Source: Varroa destructor (taxonomy: Eukaryota > Arthropoda > Arachnida > Mesostigmata > Varroidae). Taken from it: 64,000 nucleotides of DNA. The position numbers were made by a program, and so were the translations under genes. This document shows positions 35,737 to 49,729 of the stretch, in pieces. The notes below the pieces were generated by a model, which ran no database searches, was not told the origin of the DNA, and saw only the letters and a program-made list of their open reading frames with translations. How positions within the stretch are numbered: the first letter of the stretch is position 1; every line of letters starts with the position of its first letter. The stretch covers positions 22,454,477-22,518,476 of the forward strand of contig NW_019211459.1 of assembly GCF_002443255.2 (NCBI RefSeq), read 5' to 3'.

Positions 35737-38696
35737 TTACTCCTCAGCCTCGGCGGCTTCCGCATCTTTCTTCCCGGCACCCAGGGCCCATTGAGGCTTC
35801 TCAGCCTATAACGTCGGTTGAAATAAACGTAGAGTTAGATTTTTGTCAAACACCCTTGAATACGACAGAAATGGGGAGCATTGAATCTAGTTAGATCGAC
35901 ACTGCGTGATCAGTATTCCCAGCAATACACAAAAAAGGTATCTGCGTGATCAATAATATACTATGAGCAGATTTTTTAATACGCACCGGCTTGCCCTCAT
36001 CGGTGAGTTCTTTGAAGTCCTTCTTGACTTGTTTAAGACCGGCACGGAAATCGACCTCTTCCTTTTGGCTCTTGACTTTGAGCTTGTCGAACTTAGATAC
36101 CTTTTTGAGGGCAGGCTTAACGCTGGAATTGATTAATCAACAGGCAGTTTATCAAGCTATCATCTCTGCATAGGCAAGCTTCAAATGTAACCTATAATCA
36201 ATCCGCTTGAGTGACATTAGAGATAAATCTATGCGAATAATGAGATTTCGATAAACTTACAATTTGCCACGAAGATCGTTCACCTGGATGTTGAGCTCGT
36301 TGATCTGCAAGAAAAAACTTCGAGATCGTATCATTGATCCGGTTCCGCGGGTTGTGCTAGCAAGTTAGTAGAAAATCCTATCTGTAGATCAACGAAGAAC
36401 ATTGACGAGCTGAGATAGCAGACAAGGCATGCGAAACAGATCTTTAACAGGAAGGAGGAATATAACATTAGCGTGCTATACTGCACTTGGAAAGCCTCAG
36501 ATCTGAATGACCAAACTTCTGAAAAGAATCACATTGGCTAAACCTAAACTAGACAGTTTTGCTACTGCAAGCAACAAGTGAAATCTTTGTTAGCACGGAC
36601 TACCCTATTCCTCTAACCTGATAGTCCTTTTGTCTGACAGAGAACTCCAGGTCGTACTTCTCGGACTCGATTTGCATGATCCTTGAGTGGTATTCTTTGC
36701 AGATGGCTTGCAGGGAGGCTAAAACGATACAACAAATTACAGGTGTACAGGTTGTTAGCTACACGTAAGGATTACAATTAAATTGTCAAGTAAGTCAAGA
36801 AACAACAGCAACAAGACCAACAAGTAAATACAACAGCTCGAACTAAGCGAAAACTCTGCATAAAAAGATCTGCTTAGCACGAGGTGAAGCTTGAAGGTCT
36901 GATTCATTAAGTGCTGTGCTCTGTATAAGCGGCGGAGGTGGCACTGCCGACGTCAGTGTATAAGTTGGCCGTGGTAAAAACGCAACATAAAATAGATGAT
37001 AGACATATATTTCGCCTTAGTCATTATTATAAACTACATTAATTTTAAAGATACAGAATGTGGGTGGATGAAACAAGATAAATTGTGACCGTGAGAGGAC
37101 GAAATAGGCCTTAAAAACGCTGAAAAGTAGAGAAAATATTATACCCTGCCGGCAGGCAAATATTTCAGAGACATTCGTGTACGATTTTGAAATTATCTGG
37201 TGGCAACATTAAAACACAAGGCGAAAAAAGCGCCTCTAGCCCCACCGGCGGATATTATGCAATCAAGGAAGACACATAAACATTTACATCAATTGTAACG
37301 CGATAGCAAATATAGCAGACGGCAGTCTCGTCTAGGGCGAACCCAGTTTTACGAGTGTGAAGCTATTGCAGTAATCAATTGTGAACACAAACAATGACAA
37401 TGTGATACGAGGGTAACATATCGAAACAACGAAGAAAACAATCAATGTTTGCAATATAATTAGGCGAAGCATAGCTTGTGCGGGCTACACAGCGTGTCGG
37501 AGCCACCCATGTAGGGCAACACCGCGCAGGGCTCAGAAGCAAAGTGCAAAGCGAACAGGAGGCACCTCGATAACACTATCACTGTTAGAAATTTACGAAG
37601 AAGCACTTCTGTCTGACTTCGTATTCGAGGTCCTCGATATGCTTCTGGCACTCTTTGAGAACTTGCTGCAGTGTCGCTGTACATAAGAATCGAGAAGGTT
37701 TGGATCATAAAGCGAATCGTCTTGAACACAACCAATGAATCTACTCCCATTCAGGATAATTGCAGGGTCGGCGTATACCTATATCGATGCGTTAGCATAT
37801 ACGTATGAGATGTCTGTTTGGAACTACCTTAAAAAAGGTCTACTACTGCGAGGTCAACGATAGCGCAATACGAGATCAAACTACGTATGTGGTGATAAGA
37901 ATAATATTGATTTCTGATCGTGGCAAATTAATCGAGAGTAGCTATGCATACGTCTAATTAATGATCACACACATAACCGCTTTTCAACGCTGATTAACCC
38001 GCCCTACCTTCGTTAGCAGAATCGACATTTTTTGGTTGACCGCAACGATCAGCGATGGTCTTCCTCCTTTCCTCAGCTTTGCGCTCCTGCTCTTTCTTAA
38101 GTTCTTCTGCGGCTTTCTTACGCAGCAGTGCCTGTCAAGGAAACAAAAAAAAAAACACTGATGAAAAACTTGTACTATAACAAAATGCGTTACCGTATTG
38201 TTATTAGAGTATAATGCTGTTCCGCTATTATATTGATGAAACACACAGATATCCGCAAGCCGGCCAACTTTACAAGATGCTTTATAAGCGTGGATATGCG
38301 CATGAAACAGACGTATCATAGAGATTAATAATTAGCAGTAAGTTAAGATCATCTGTAAAGGGAAAAAAGTTCAGTTGACCGATTGCTAAATAACAACAAT
38401 CTCACTATTTAGCTGTCGTATATTTCATCTCCCAAAAATTGAGGTCTAGGGTCGATTGCATATGTATTGCTTATGCCTATTTTTTTTTTTTTCTACTAGT
38501 ATGCTCAGTTGAACGTTGTCCTGCCAAACAGTGCTTGTTCTTTTACCCTGAGTTTCTTCTTTCTTTCGGGGGTCATGAAACCGCCCTTGCCGCCCTTTTT
38601 AGCTTTCGAAGCTTCCTCAAGACGCCTCCTGACTTCGGCCTTTTTCCTCTCCTTCTCCTCCATCTTCCGCTGTTCTTCTTCCGACATTTCAGGCAT
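35737..38696 (-). CDS. wupA: Troponin I (arthropod wings-up A type)
   Basis: Inhibitory subunit of the troponin complex on muscle thin filaments. Exons in gene order: 38720 (ATG 38696)-38547, 38131-38008, then either 37676-37597 or 36718-36618, then 36304-36261, 36122-35987, 35805-35737. All phases agree: 207 residues with the 36.7 kb exon, 200 with the 37.6 kb exon. Matches to insect troponin I run throughout: RRRLEEASKAKKG, FMTPERKKKLR, KKAAEELKKEQERKAEERR, INELNIQVNDLRGKFVKPAL and KKVSKFDKLKVKSQ. The C-terminus AEKPQWALGAGKK is short and ends in Ala/Glu. The frame is open from the acceptor at 38720 to the ATG, so translation may start in an upstream exon that I could not find. Confidence 0.95.
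36618..36718 (-). CDS. wupA: Troponin I alternative exon A (33 codons)
   Basis: AG acceptor and GT donor, with two bases completing the codon left by 38008 and then SLQAICKEYHSRIMQIESEK... to VRQKDYQ. It ends in phase 0 into INELN. It corresponds to the T-arm coiled-coil exon that is mutually exclusive in insect troponin I genes and has the usual length. Confidence 0.85.
37597..37676 (-). CDS. wupA: Troponin I alternative exon B (26 codons)
   Basis: It has the same entry phase (2 bases) and exit phase (0) as the exon at 36618-36718, so either can join 38008 to 36304. It encodes TLQQVLKECQKHIEDLEYEV then RQKCFF. The closing DLEYEVRQK is close to insect DLEYEVRKK, which supports it as a real alternative exon. 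It is seven residues shorter than exon A. Splicing both in series would also keep frame only if phases allowed, and they do not (phase 0 exit into phase 2 entry), which fits mutual exclusion. Confidence 0.8.
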
Positions 38697-38720
38697 AATG
38701 GCTGTTGGAGGTTGGCTAGC

Positions 38721-41700
38721 CTGTCAACATAAATTCATAGAAGAAATTAAAGATTCTCACTAGCTGACTTAATTGTAAAATTCAAACACTAATATATACT
38801 GGGTGGACCAAAAGCGCCTGGATAATTTAAAAAGAATTCCTCTCGACACACGGGGAGGCTTCATTTCGTGTTTGTTAAAGCAGGAAAAGACACGCAAATG
38901 GTTGGTATAAAAACGGATTTAATTGTACGACGCGTCTATAGCAGGCGGGCCATTTTCAAACTGTCTAGAGGCTTTTGGTTTATCCTACTGAACAGGAAAA
39001 TGGGAGCTGTCTCAACGAGAAAATAGAAATGTGCCTTTTACTGTATTAATCAGATTGCTCAACATCTGGCAGTACGAATGAAGGGGTGCAGTTCAAGCGC
39101 CCCCCGATAATACATAGTTTCGTCAAAAAGTTCGGTGAAACTATGAAGTAAAAAAAAAACAAAAGATTGTAAAAAACTAAATCACTGATAAATTACTAAT
39201 TGTAGGATTCACCTCAATGGAACAAGTCCATCAGTGTGTACAGGATGTTTCTCACATGAGTTATATGGGAACTTGTTTTCAGGAAAAGAAAACTGCAAAG
39301 CATTTGACCTTACGGTGTACATTTAGCCAATTAGAAAGATGACCCTTTGTGTGCACGCTGTTAGCTGTCGACGTAAGTGTTTGACCTGTGTTAATACAGC
39401 AGCCTATTCGCTGTATGCGCATAGCCCAAAAACTTAAGGGACTACACTGACCGATACGGTAAGTACCAGGCGTCGTAAACATGAAAGGTCGTTGATGGTC
39501 GCTCATGTGAAGATCGGAAAAATAGGCACCAGCCTCACTTGAATCCCGAAAAAAGTTCGAGAACGAGAATATGAAGACAAAACTCCATGTGTTCAGGATC
39601 ACCTACTGATTTTTTTCATTTCAGTTACATCTATGTGTACATTTATATATGGCATATAAATTTTATTTTGATATTTTCTCAGATACGCTGCTACGGTAGT
39701 GTGCAGCGTGAAAAAAACGAACAGTTTCGGTGGTATATAGCATAGTCAAAGACGAGTTTTCCTCGCATGCCAAATACTTTAGTGCGTTTGCTTGCAGGAG
39801 CTACCTTAGGCTTTGCTCAACTCTAAGTCGAAAACGGTGAACCACAGGATATCATTGGAACAATGCGAGTGGGGTGTTACCTGTCATCGTTGTCGCGTTT
39901 TTGGCAACGATTAAACAGGCGACAGATAGGACAACAAACACTGGGGGGATGGCCCTTTATCCATTGTCTGTTTGTTCATAAATAATAGCTATTTGTAGTC
40001 GTTCTGAAAACCACAGTCAAAAATAGATCGTAATCGCGCAGTGTTATTGACGTATGCATCATGGCACGGTTGATGACGTATCGAATTCATTCTGTGCCAC
40101 TGTGATGAACCCTATCGACAATAGCAACCGTGCGAGCAGATGCTGTATTGCCGACACGCCTGTCATAATGGGCCATTTAGGCCGCATGCAGCGGCAGACC
40201 AAATCGATCAACCCAGTCCGGGCAGGGCAATTGATTAGAAAGCAAGGCCCAGAAGAACGCGCTAACCTCTATCCCCTGCCTTTCGTTTGGTCCAATGTGC
40301 ACAAGTGTTTAATTGTGGGTATTAGAGTTTAGTTATCCTGTGCCACTCTTTGCTAACAGCCATTGGAGAATGTGCTGGTGATGCGCAAAGATATGGTATA
40401 TAGTATGGTCGCTTTGGTAAGGAGGCCAGGCGCTGGTCCCTAATTTGAGGTGGCTCTTGGCAAAGACCTGAAGCATCGCGTAGATTGACGGTGTTCGGCG
40501 GTCGATGCCTGATACTTGCTGTCCGAAGCTCTCGTCCTAAGACTTCCGGTGGTTTTCCTAGTCTCTGTGACGCGAGGCTGCGGCGATTGGTACTGATGAC
40601 ATTGAAGGACGGGCACATCCGTTGAATACGGGTCACTCGGAGAGGAAATCTCTACAAAAGGTGGTCCTGCCTCGCCTTGATCACTTAGAAAACTCTTTCT
40701 TACCTCGTCTAGCCTTAGGTATAGTAGATAGTTCGCTTCGGTGCTTCAAGATGTGTGTCAATGGCTTACTGTGTGCATGCATGGCTGTGCCTAGGTAAAA
40801 GGCACGAAGGAAGCCCGATTGAGATCGTATCTTTCGAGAAGAAAACTGTCACGCTGCTTATCCGCATAGGAGGTACAACTGCTGCCGATACTACTACAGA
40901 ATAAGACTGGTACCAAGCACCGGCTGTGTGTCGAAGGGAGCAATGCTTCCCGACCGCCGAATTTGTTGGGTCAACACAGATTGGGTTGCAAACGGCGGCC
41001 ATTTAAAAGCTATTGTTTTAAGAACGTGCCATATTGCTGCTGTCATAATTCTTAGTCTGTTTTTACCTATGCAGGGTTTGCAGTAAGTTCCTAAAGACAT
41101 AATATACGCACAACGAGAACGTACCACTCATATTTCATCTGTATTTTTAGATAAATAGAAGCGATATTGTACTGTTCTGTGTAAATGAAAACGGGGCGCT
41201 TATAGATCAACTCTGTCATACCGCATCTGCAGCTGGGAAACAATCTTCGTCAAGTATTGCTGAAACGGGACTTAAGCTTATACACAAAAAATTACTGAAG
41301 AGCGTTTATCTATTCGCAGGTAAGCTTTCATAAAAATAGTTGCCAATCCACTCCGATGTCAGTCTCAGAGGGAGCGAGTGATTATTTGGTCGGTCACTGC
41401 TCGTCATAACGAAATTCAAATGAACGTATTGACAATAAGCTAATACAGAAACCCTTCTCTAAGGGCTAATTTTTTTCTTTCCAAATTCGATCATTGCCAT
41501 CGTGAATCTGAGCTCGGCAGATACCAAGGGCACACTCCTTACTAAGCTCCAAATTGAGTATGTTAAAAATAACATTCGTCGATTGATCTTTCCGATTCGG
41601 AACGGGCTGATGTTAAGGTGACGAGCTAAAAATCCGACCTCCGATTGTTATGGCGCTGCTGCTCAATTTTCGTTTGTCCAGAACAATGATTGATGCAGAA

Positions 41701-42999
41701 CGGTTCGTTAGCTTAAAAGCTTTCTGCGGTTCGGAAAATAGAAACATAGCCTCGAAGACATATGAAGGCCAGGACCAATCTATTTACACCGAAATGGCGA
41801 AGCTTGCGCGATACAAAAACAAAATATTAACATAACTTCTGGAAATTTTAACAAGTATTATACCTTTAGGTGAGCCTGACAAGGAGCCTTGAAAGACCAA
41901 TAGGCAAACTTATATGCTTGCGGCGTTCTTTGGAAGGCAGTAGAAGTACATGATTATAATTGTCATAGACGGTGTAAACATCACAGCTTCGTTCCGGCTT
42001 TAACGTTTCAGATATGATTTCAAAAGACGGCTCTACGACGCGTGCCGATAAGCAAATCTAAATCAGTGTTTTAAATGCGGCACCGCTGCAGGGAGCAGTT
42101 CTTGAAGTACATCCGGGAGACGTGCCGGGTTTCAAAAGCTTCTGTAGCATTTTCGCCTTATGGATTTACCCTGCTCAACAGCTTCTTTTCAACATACCTT
42201 ACAATCACGTATAGATAATTGATATAGCTGATGGCATAGTATCAAATAGGCTGCGGTAAGATAATAAAACAGATCAATATTAAAGTTAATTCCACTGTTG
42301 GAAAAAATCTTGAATCGACTTCTGGGTTAGGTCTCTATCATCCCAATTCATTCAGCTCCCGTCAAAGCAAAAAAGTGATATAATCTTAGCGCGTACCGGT
42401 GGCAAGGAAAAGCACAAGGCATCGTTACTATACAAATGTCATGAAGGTTCTCTACGTTTCAGCAACTAATCAAGACAGGTTTGGTCTGCATATACTATAT
42501 TCGTTTTGGTGGTGATATTTAGTTGGGATAGTAACGATATCTGGAGCTTTGACAGTTTATGGCTTGAGGCTGCCGAAGTGTTTAAATTTGTATTGTTTTT
42601 TTTTACAATCTGTGTTTAGGCAGGAGTAGTGCGACAACACAGAGACATGCTTACGCGGACTTTAATAAAATCATTAATGAACACTAACCAAAAGAAAAAC
42701 CCACAGAGCAAACTAACTTTTTAGTTAATCCTTCATAGAAATACCTGCGGAGAGCAACCGCCGATAAAACTATGCATATTGTATAAGGCAATCCGATTGG
42801 GGTTTCGATGAACACTTAGCACTACTGAAGCAGTCTTGTACTTGGAAATTCTGCGAAATACAATAAATTACTATACTTTTTTTTATCAAGGACGGATCAC
42901 TTTGCCCACAAAGGGGGCTGAGACTCATGACGACTTCAAGCTATCTGGCCGCCTGCAAACACTTCGGGTATCCTATTTGATGAAGACCGCGCGCGATGA
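38721..42999. other. Region upstream of troponin I, no recognised gene
   Basis: It should contain the troponin I promoter and any 5' exon on the minus strand, but no motif could be assigned. ORFs up to 107 codons (39279-39602 minus, 40054-40332 plus, 40322-40636 minus) show no known family. Nothing else is supported. Confidence 0.4.
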
Positions 43000-45900
43000 T
43001 TGAGGATATCCACAGAAAAAAAACCAAAAAAGCCCGTAACCGCATAGATCAATGCCCCATAGGTTCGAGGCTACATCCATCGAGCCACAATAGTCCTCGG
43101 AGAAAAACGATTTGTTTCGTTGTTCTAAATGTTCGTCCACACTTGTGATGCATCTGGCAACCTCTCGTTGTCACCTTTTTGTGGTAGCAGGTAAACTTTC
43201 GAAGCATCACACATAAACCACCTTTCCAGATCAACCACGTGGAGATTGGATCCAGATACCTCCGTAAAACAGAACTCGTTCATAAGCAGACACTTACCTC
43301 TGAGACGAAACAGGAGGAACTCACACGCTTCCTAAGCGATGACCAACTAGATGGTATTAGCTGGTGGCAACGATACCAATGCGAAGCGGTTAAGGAGGAA
43401 GCGGTGCCCCTTTCCTCCTAACATCGGTGTATACTGGTTCAGCAAAGCCTTCTTTCCTTCTATCGTAAGCAATCAACAGAAGAGACTGCCACATGGTAAA
43501 GTCGGACACACGCGCCCTACACACAACCACTCACAATAAAGCGCAGTTTACCGGCGTACGCCCGAAATAGTCGCCGACCGTCTTAACCCTCGGGGACGCA
43601 GACAGCTCAGGTCAGTGCTACTGTGCCTGGATCAGCCATTCGTTGCCTTTGCTTCGATAGGCATTTCTCGTCCACATCACCTATAGCTCTAGTCTATGGC
43701 CAATTGCTGTTGGAAGGCTGCGGACGGACTATTAGCCCACGTCTGATGCGCGATCAGCCAGGCCAAACAACAGGACATAACATGGGTGGACCTGTAGCCC
43801 ACAACGTAGCTTGACGATGCCGCTATCTCACCCTGCTTACTGAATCGTCTTTGCCAATATTCTCCCCCTTGGTGTGTCCCTATAGATTTTCTACCGGGCC
43901 GTTACGACTACCACGAATACTAGTAACTAACCCTTTTAGGCTTTTAGTATAAGCGAACAGCCGAGAAATCTAACTGGACGCGTCGACCCATACCCAAGCG
44001 CCAGTTTGTCTTCTCAGCAGTCACCACCGCTGCCCGGAAGACACGAGAAACAGCTCTAACGCAGCGGTAACTTTTAGTATTGCACTCGCCGTGTAACATT
44101 TTCAATCTCCTATGGTTTTGGGTAACTAGGCCTTCATTCCTGTGTATATAAACACAAGGTATATTCATGAGAAAAGTGCATGCCTATGAACTGACCAGAC
44201 TCACATTGAATAATGTACCGTGTGTTACATAAATGTCTATACAAACCAAGCATAAGGTAACAGAAGGCCATCCCCTACAGGCACCGCCTTTTACGGCAAA
44301 ACACGTGAAAGAGACAGTGTCTTTCACCTTGTCAACTTATATGGCTCATAACGTCCGTTAATTCTGCGTCCGTTAAAGATCGCAGCGTTGGTTCTTTCTG
44401 AATACTCTTTTCTCTCCTGTAACTCAAGATCACTAAAAGACAAGCGTTGTTGTAATAAAATAGTCAAATCGAGATACCAATAGGTGATTAGATTAAAACA
44501 CTTCCGTGCTTCAATCTAAAAGCAGTCGGCACAGAACAGATGAAATATTAATGGTATAAGTTAACGAATGATGGTGAATTTTAACTTAAAGAAGCTCAAC
44601 ATTGAGGATCCGGAAATTAAGTATCTGATGCCAATACTTCTTCATCAGCTTACGTGTGCTTTTGATTGATTGCTAATGCTTTACAAATTCAAAGTCGCTC
44701 GATCGCTCGAAAATACAGAGCGCTTTGTGCTTCTGAAGCATCGTTTCTAATGTGGCCGAATTTCGCGATTCCAATTTAATTGACCTGGCGTAACGAAAAC
44801 GTTTATACTAGAGCTAAGCCATTGTCTTTATGCTGACATGGACGCAATTACGTTGGCAATGGAAATCATTTTAGCTCGTTGCTATCGCCCTTATCAAAAG
44901 TAGCTTTTTCACGCGGCCCGTTTTACGCAGATGCCACTTGTTGATGCCCAATTCTACCTAATAACCATAAACACTATGGAACTGCATGTTTTCAATTACG
45001 TTCAACCCACAAGACGGGGCCGTGTGTAGTTAACGCGATGTTAATTTACCAATGTTCGCGTGACCATATTATATTCACACCAGGAGACACAGATACACAT
45101 ACATCCGCATCGTTACCAGCAAGCACGCGTGCACGCTCTGTGACAAGCGCAATAGATCGAAGGGGTATACTAACAGACGAAGCGATCTAAAAAAGTAAAT
45201 CCTGAAATATACTTTGTAACCTATTATTGGCATAGCGTGCTGCATTGATTCAAAAGCAATTCTCTTCCTTCTGGGAAGTATCAGGGAAGGATAGCGGGTG
45301 TCCTAATGCTTTGATTTCAAATAGTATCGTTCCAACATCCGCCGAAAGAAAACTACAAGGAGGTGAGACAGAGTGCGTGGGCGTCCACAGTGTACGTTTT
45401 ACAGGCAAATATGCTAATTTCGTAAAAGTAAAAAAACAGTCTTACCATCTGGATTAAGGCACGTTTTTCTTGATTTTTTTAAACGAACCTGGTTACAGAT
45501 GAAGTGCTCTGGCGGAAAATCATGGTTGCGAATAATAGAGTAAACGTTAACGGCATCTCCCAATGAGGTCTGTTGAGCTGATATTAGAAGCTATATTGTA
45601 GATAGCCGTGAATTTCAAAAAATTGTTGATGGCTTTACAAAGTTGGGAGCTTCTGTAGGCGACAGTCGAGTAGAAATTTGCAAGTTCGCAAACACCCAAT
45701 GTACCAGCCATCTAGAGCTGACAAAAGACCTATTACCGAAGGCGCGAAATTTTAAAACTTATATTAGGTACGCCTGATATGGTAAATCCATTGATCTTTA
45801 TAAAATACATCTACTGGATATGTGAACGCAACGGCTTAAAGTTTTCATGGGATGTTGGCTATCCATACGTATACATTATCAAGCAGTTGTTTTTTTTTGA

Positions 45901-48900
45901 TAAGCATTTAAAGTTTGATGTTTGGGTGTAATTCTAATCGACGCAAAACGATCGTATGTTTATTTGTGAAGCTCTACAGAACTGCTATGGGGAAGAAATT
46001 GATCGACAAGTGTACCACGCGCAATTTTAATGCACAAAAAAAGAACAACGAATACACTTGAGGGGCTGCGGCGAAGTCCGTATCGACGCTGAAGTCGATG
46101 CCATCTATTTTAGTGGAGCTGAAAAGGATCCATAAAAGCAAAATGATTCATTCGAACTTCTGTTGGATGCCATTGAAGGGATAGATCAAAATACGAGTAA
46201 ATACGTGTTGTACTATGTTAGCTCATAAAAAATGTAATAATTTCAATGTGAACTTCTAAGGCATCTATCGTATAGCCCATCAGACTAGTATCTGTTTCGG
46301 TCCCCCTTAATTGTATTCATTCATGTTTCAACGAAGGAATACAAAAATCTCTTGTCATCATTTTTCGCGCCCAGAAACAGCTGAAATTCTACAGTAATCA
46401 GAGTAAAGTACTACCGAAAAATTGACTGAAAATCATTGATCAACATGGCGCATAGTTAATTTAATAATATTATTTTAAAATATTCCAACTCGGAAACTGT
46501 CAATATCTCTTCGACTGGTCAATATATATTTGCATCTAAGAAACGCTTATGTTTTTTTTTATAATGGCCTTATGCTAATCTAGAAGATAACCATAAACAA
46601 TTTAAAAAAAAAAAAAACATTTGAAAAGTAAATGCGAGTTTAAGCTGCCATATTTGATAAAATTACATATTGAAACTAGATTATAAAAATTGCACAACGT
46701 AAAAAAGCCAAAACGTTTGATTATGTATTCAATTGAAGCTGCAAGTGCTAACATTTTTACTCAGGCGATCTTTAGGGACACTGAAAACAACTACTACCAG
46801 CTTTTCTGTTTAGCAATGTAACATTTAAATGTACAAAGTTGACAGTCATATTGAATGCTGCGATTTAGTGTCATCAAAATAGACTGAAATCTAGTAACTT
46901 CACTCAGGATATATGTGCATTCGTCCTTTCAAATGGGCTTGCTAAGATAAGCAATAAGAACAAGATCAAGCAAAATCTAGTTCTTCACATACTCGTGATG
47001 CCCAGTTTAACACGTGTAGGAGAAAGCTCTTTCTTTTGTGCTTGTCCTAGTAGCCTAGCCCATTTAACTGGTGCAAAGACGTTGCCAAGTGCTTGCCAAG
47101 CCCTCATGAATCTGCTGGAACACCGGAATACGCTTATAATAATAATAAAGATAATCTTTGCCCATTATCTGTTTAGATACTGCTCACAATGTAGCATACG
47201 TATATTGAATCTACACATACGTAGAGAGAGGCTTGACAATCGCCAAATTTCCTCTTTCTCGTAAATGCGAAAGTAATTTTTTAACTCCTTCAAGCTGTAC
47301 TTGAGAAAATACAGTTATGACAAAGTAAAAAAAAAAGACTATATATAGGCCATAACAAAAAGAATACATATTGACAAGTTCCAATATGTGAGCCAAGCTA
47401 GAGAGGTATATGCAAAAATCAAACATAGATAGCACCTCGTATCTAAGTCTTGCAGGTCCGCCAGAAATAAACGATAAAGCTTCAAGCTGCTCCGGTAATA
47501 CGATTGTAATCGAGCATCAACATGTATCTCTAGGAATTGCGCACAAAAAGTACGCCTTTGCTTTTATCTTATGAGTTATAAGAACGACTACGACATACAG
47601 TTAAAACATTGTCCATTTAGGGAACGCAGAGAGGAGAATTTTTGGCGGCTTTATACACCTGCGAATCCTCACCTAGCAATCTGTGCCTACAGACCTATTA
47701 AATTGCTAGTTGATTTCTTCCGCGCTTGGTCGAAATACGTTACAAAACATGTAGCAATATTCCCTTAAATCAGGAACTATTTCGTTCTGCAATCAAATGC
47801 TGTGTTGCACCATTGGCCAAGAGCCTGCTAAGGGAGTAACTAAGGGAATATGTCCTGTTATGAACCTAAAACACTCTCATCCTAGGTAAACAAGAAAAAG
47901 TATAGAGTTGCTCACGTTGCTTACTCATTGCTAGCTCTCTCAAAGTAAACAGGACGGAGCTGGTTTGAAACGACTGAAGACCCCTCTCATACAGACATCC
48001 CTCACTTTCTATAACAATATGACCTAGCTTAATCAGTGCCCGCTGCGACGGCGACAACAACGTTTATCCGGATGCCATCTCAGATCTTCCATCTCAAAGT
48101 CGCATCGATACGTTAGGTCAGCGTTCCGTCGTGCGCATTTGATTTTAGTCCAGCAGAAACGGGCCACCGACTGATCTCCAGCGAACCAGCGAGGAATCGT
48201 GATGACAGGTTTTTTCTGGCTGTACAAACTAGCTGCATTGTGCCTTGAAGCGTCAGTACAATTGCACCGCTGTGTCTCGCGTACGGCAGGCTTATCGAAT
48301 ACGTTGTTTACTCCCTATTATTCACAGTCGCAACACGTACCGAGAACAGCGTATGGGATGAGCGTTTGCGAAACACAGCCTGGGATACAAGTCATTTCAG
48401 GAATGAAATCACTTGGATTTCGGTTGTACTGGCTAGCAAAAAGAGAGGCCCAAAGCGAGCAGGCAACAGGGAAAACAGTAGATATCAAGAGTACAACACG
48501 AGCGGTTATCACAGCTGCTGAATCTGTGACACCAGTCGTTTTTCTTCTTTCTTCTCGTTCCGGCATTTTACTCTGTTTACGGTCGAACAATTACTATTCT
48601 GGCTCTTGACCAAAATGAGCAAACCAGTGGAGAAGTCCTAAGAACCCTCGGGCCTGTAGAATCATATACAGGTTGGCTTTTCGTCTGCGAATGCCCGTCA
48701 CCCCACTACCGTGTACGACGCATATAAACAATACCTCTTGTTTCGATGACGCCGCCGCTGGTATAGGTCCTACTCGCTGAGTATTTAGGCCTCCTATTCG
48801 AGAGATCGGGTAGCGTCCACAGACAACACGAATAGCGAGGCTACAACAAAGCCTTGAACATAAGATTGAAGACGACCTCCCGAAATAATAGGCACGGGTA

Positions 48901-49660
48901 GTTCCCTTTGTTGGGCAAACGCCTTTGTTCGCCTTATCTTTATCCTTCTCGACGTAGTAGCGTATAAACATGTGTATAAATGTTGCAAGACCGCTAGCCA
49001 ATGATCGGCGATAAATGCTAGAGTGTGATGGCTGCAGAACTGGTGGATAAACGCTCAGCAGCCTACTCGCTAGATCGGTAACCTTTTCGAGGCCGTATTA
49101 GATAGTTGCGGAAAAACTTGTAAAAGCGCTAGTAAAAAAAAAAAAAACATTTCAGGCCCTACTGACCGCGTTCTATAGATGTCGTGTAGGGGACGTCAGC
49201 TGCTTGGTTGTTCACTCTAACCAAAAATAATGGATAAATAGAAGCGAAAGCAGACAACATTAAGATCCTTGGTTCTCATAGTTATAGCAGAATAGTACTA
49301 GCAAATCAAGTAAAAAAATCACCAAGTTAGTAGATTAAACAGCGACATTTTAATCTCCTTGTCAGATTATATTATCTTTATCCCAGAAGAAAGATTTTCA
49401 ATCGTTGGCCATGATTCGAGCGGTGTACCTTTCGCGTTGTATCTATGCGGCTGCTATTATTGTGTTTTGTAAAAGTTACAAGCGGTCTTGCGTTGCGCAA
49501 ACAATACACATGTGGCCACGGAAGGACTGGATTTAACATCATTTGCTGCACATTCTAGTCTCCGTCAAAACACACAATAGTACCTCAACTAACATCCAGA
49601 TGGCGCATGTGGAGCATTTGACTCACTTGCGAGTCCAGTTTATTCTGCTGACGGGCGTAT
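43000..49660. other. Long stretch without a recognised gene
   Basis: Mixed AT-rich DNA. Longer ORFs (48199-48609 plus, 136 codons; 48594-49001 minus, 135 codons) have no recognised domain and low protein-like character. Short coding-like runs near 45.6-45.8 kb and 46.06-46.23 kb are broken by stops and may be remains of mobile elements. Confidence 0.4.
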
Positions 49661-49666
49661 GCACGT

Positions 49667-49729
49667 GCTCGGACAGGTCAGTCGGTAGAGCGTTAACTTG
49701 GTGATCCAGGCTTCAAGCCCCGTTTGAGC
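49667..49729 (+). pseudogene. tRNA pseudogene or tRNA-derived element (Lys-like)
   Basis: The 7-bp acceptor stem still pairs (gctcgga with tttgagc, using G-T pairs). The D-arm/A-box (GTCAGTCGGTAGAGC) and a B-box-like cttcaagcccc are recognisable and resemble eukaryotic tRNA-Lys. The anticodon arm has lost about 9-10 bases and the D and T stems carry mismatches, so this cannot be a working tRNA. It may be the head of a SINE. Confidence 0.6.

Noticed and set aside
38800..39260. Possible MITE starting actgggtggaccaaaa
   Set aside because: No matching inverted terminal repeat was found at the other end.
42880..43235. Minus-strand stretch vaguely like a Tc1 transposase
   Set aside because: On inspection no catalytic block or PPYSPDLNP-like motif is present.
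45480..46230. Broken coding-like runs, possibly an old retroelement
   Set aside because: Several stops and frame changes, and no diagnostic reverse transcriptase or integrase motif could be found.
48199..48609. 136-codon plus-strand ORF (and a 135-codon minus-strand ORF at 48594-49001)
   Set aside because: No recognised domain, no splice context, and unremarkable composition. Such lengths occur by chance in a 64 kb window.
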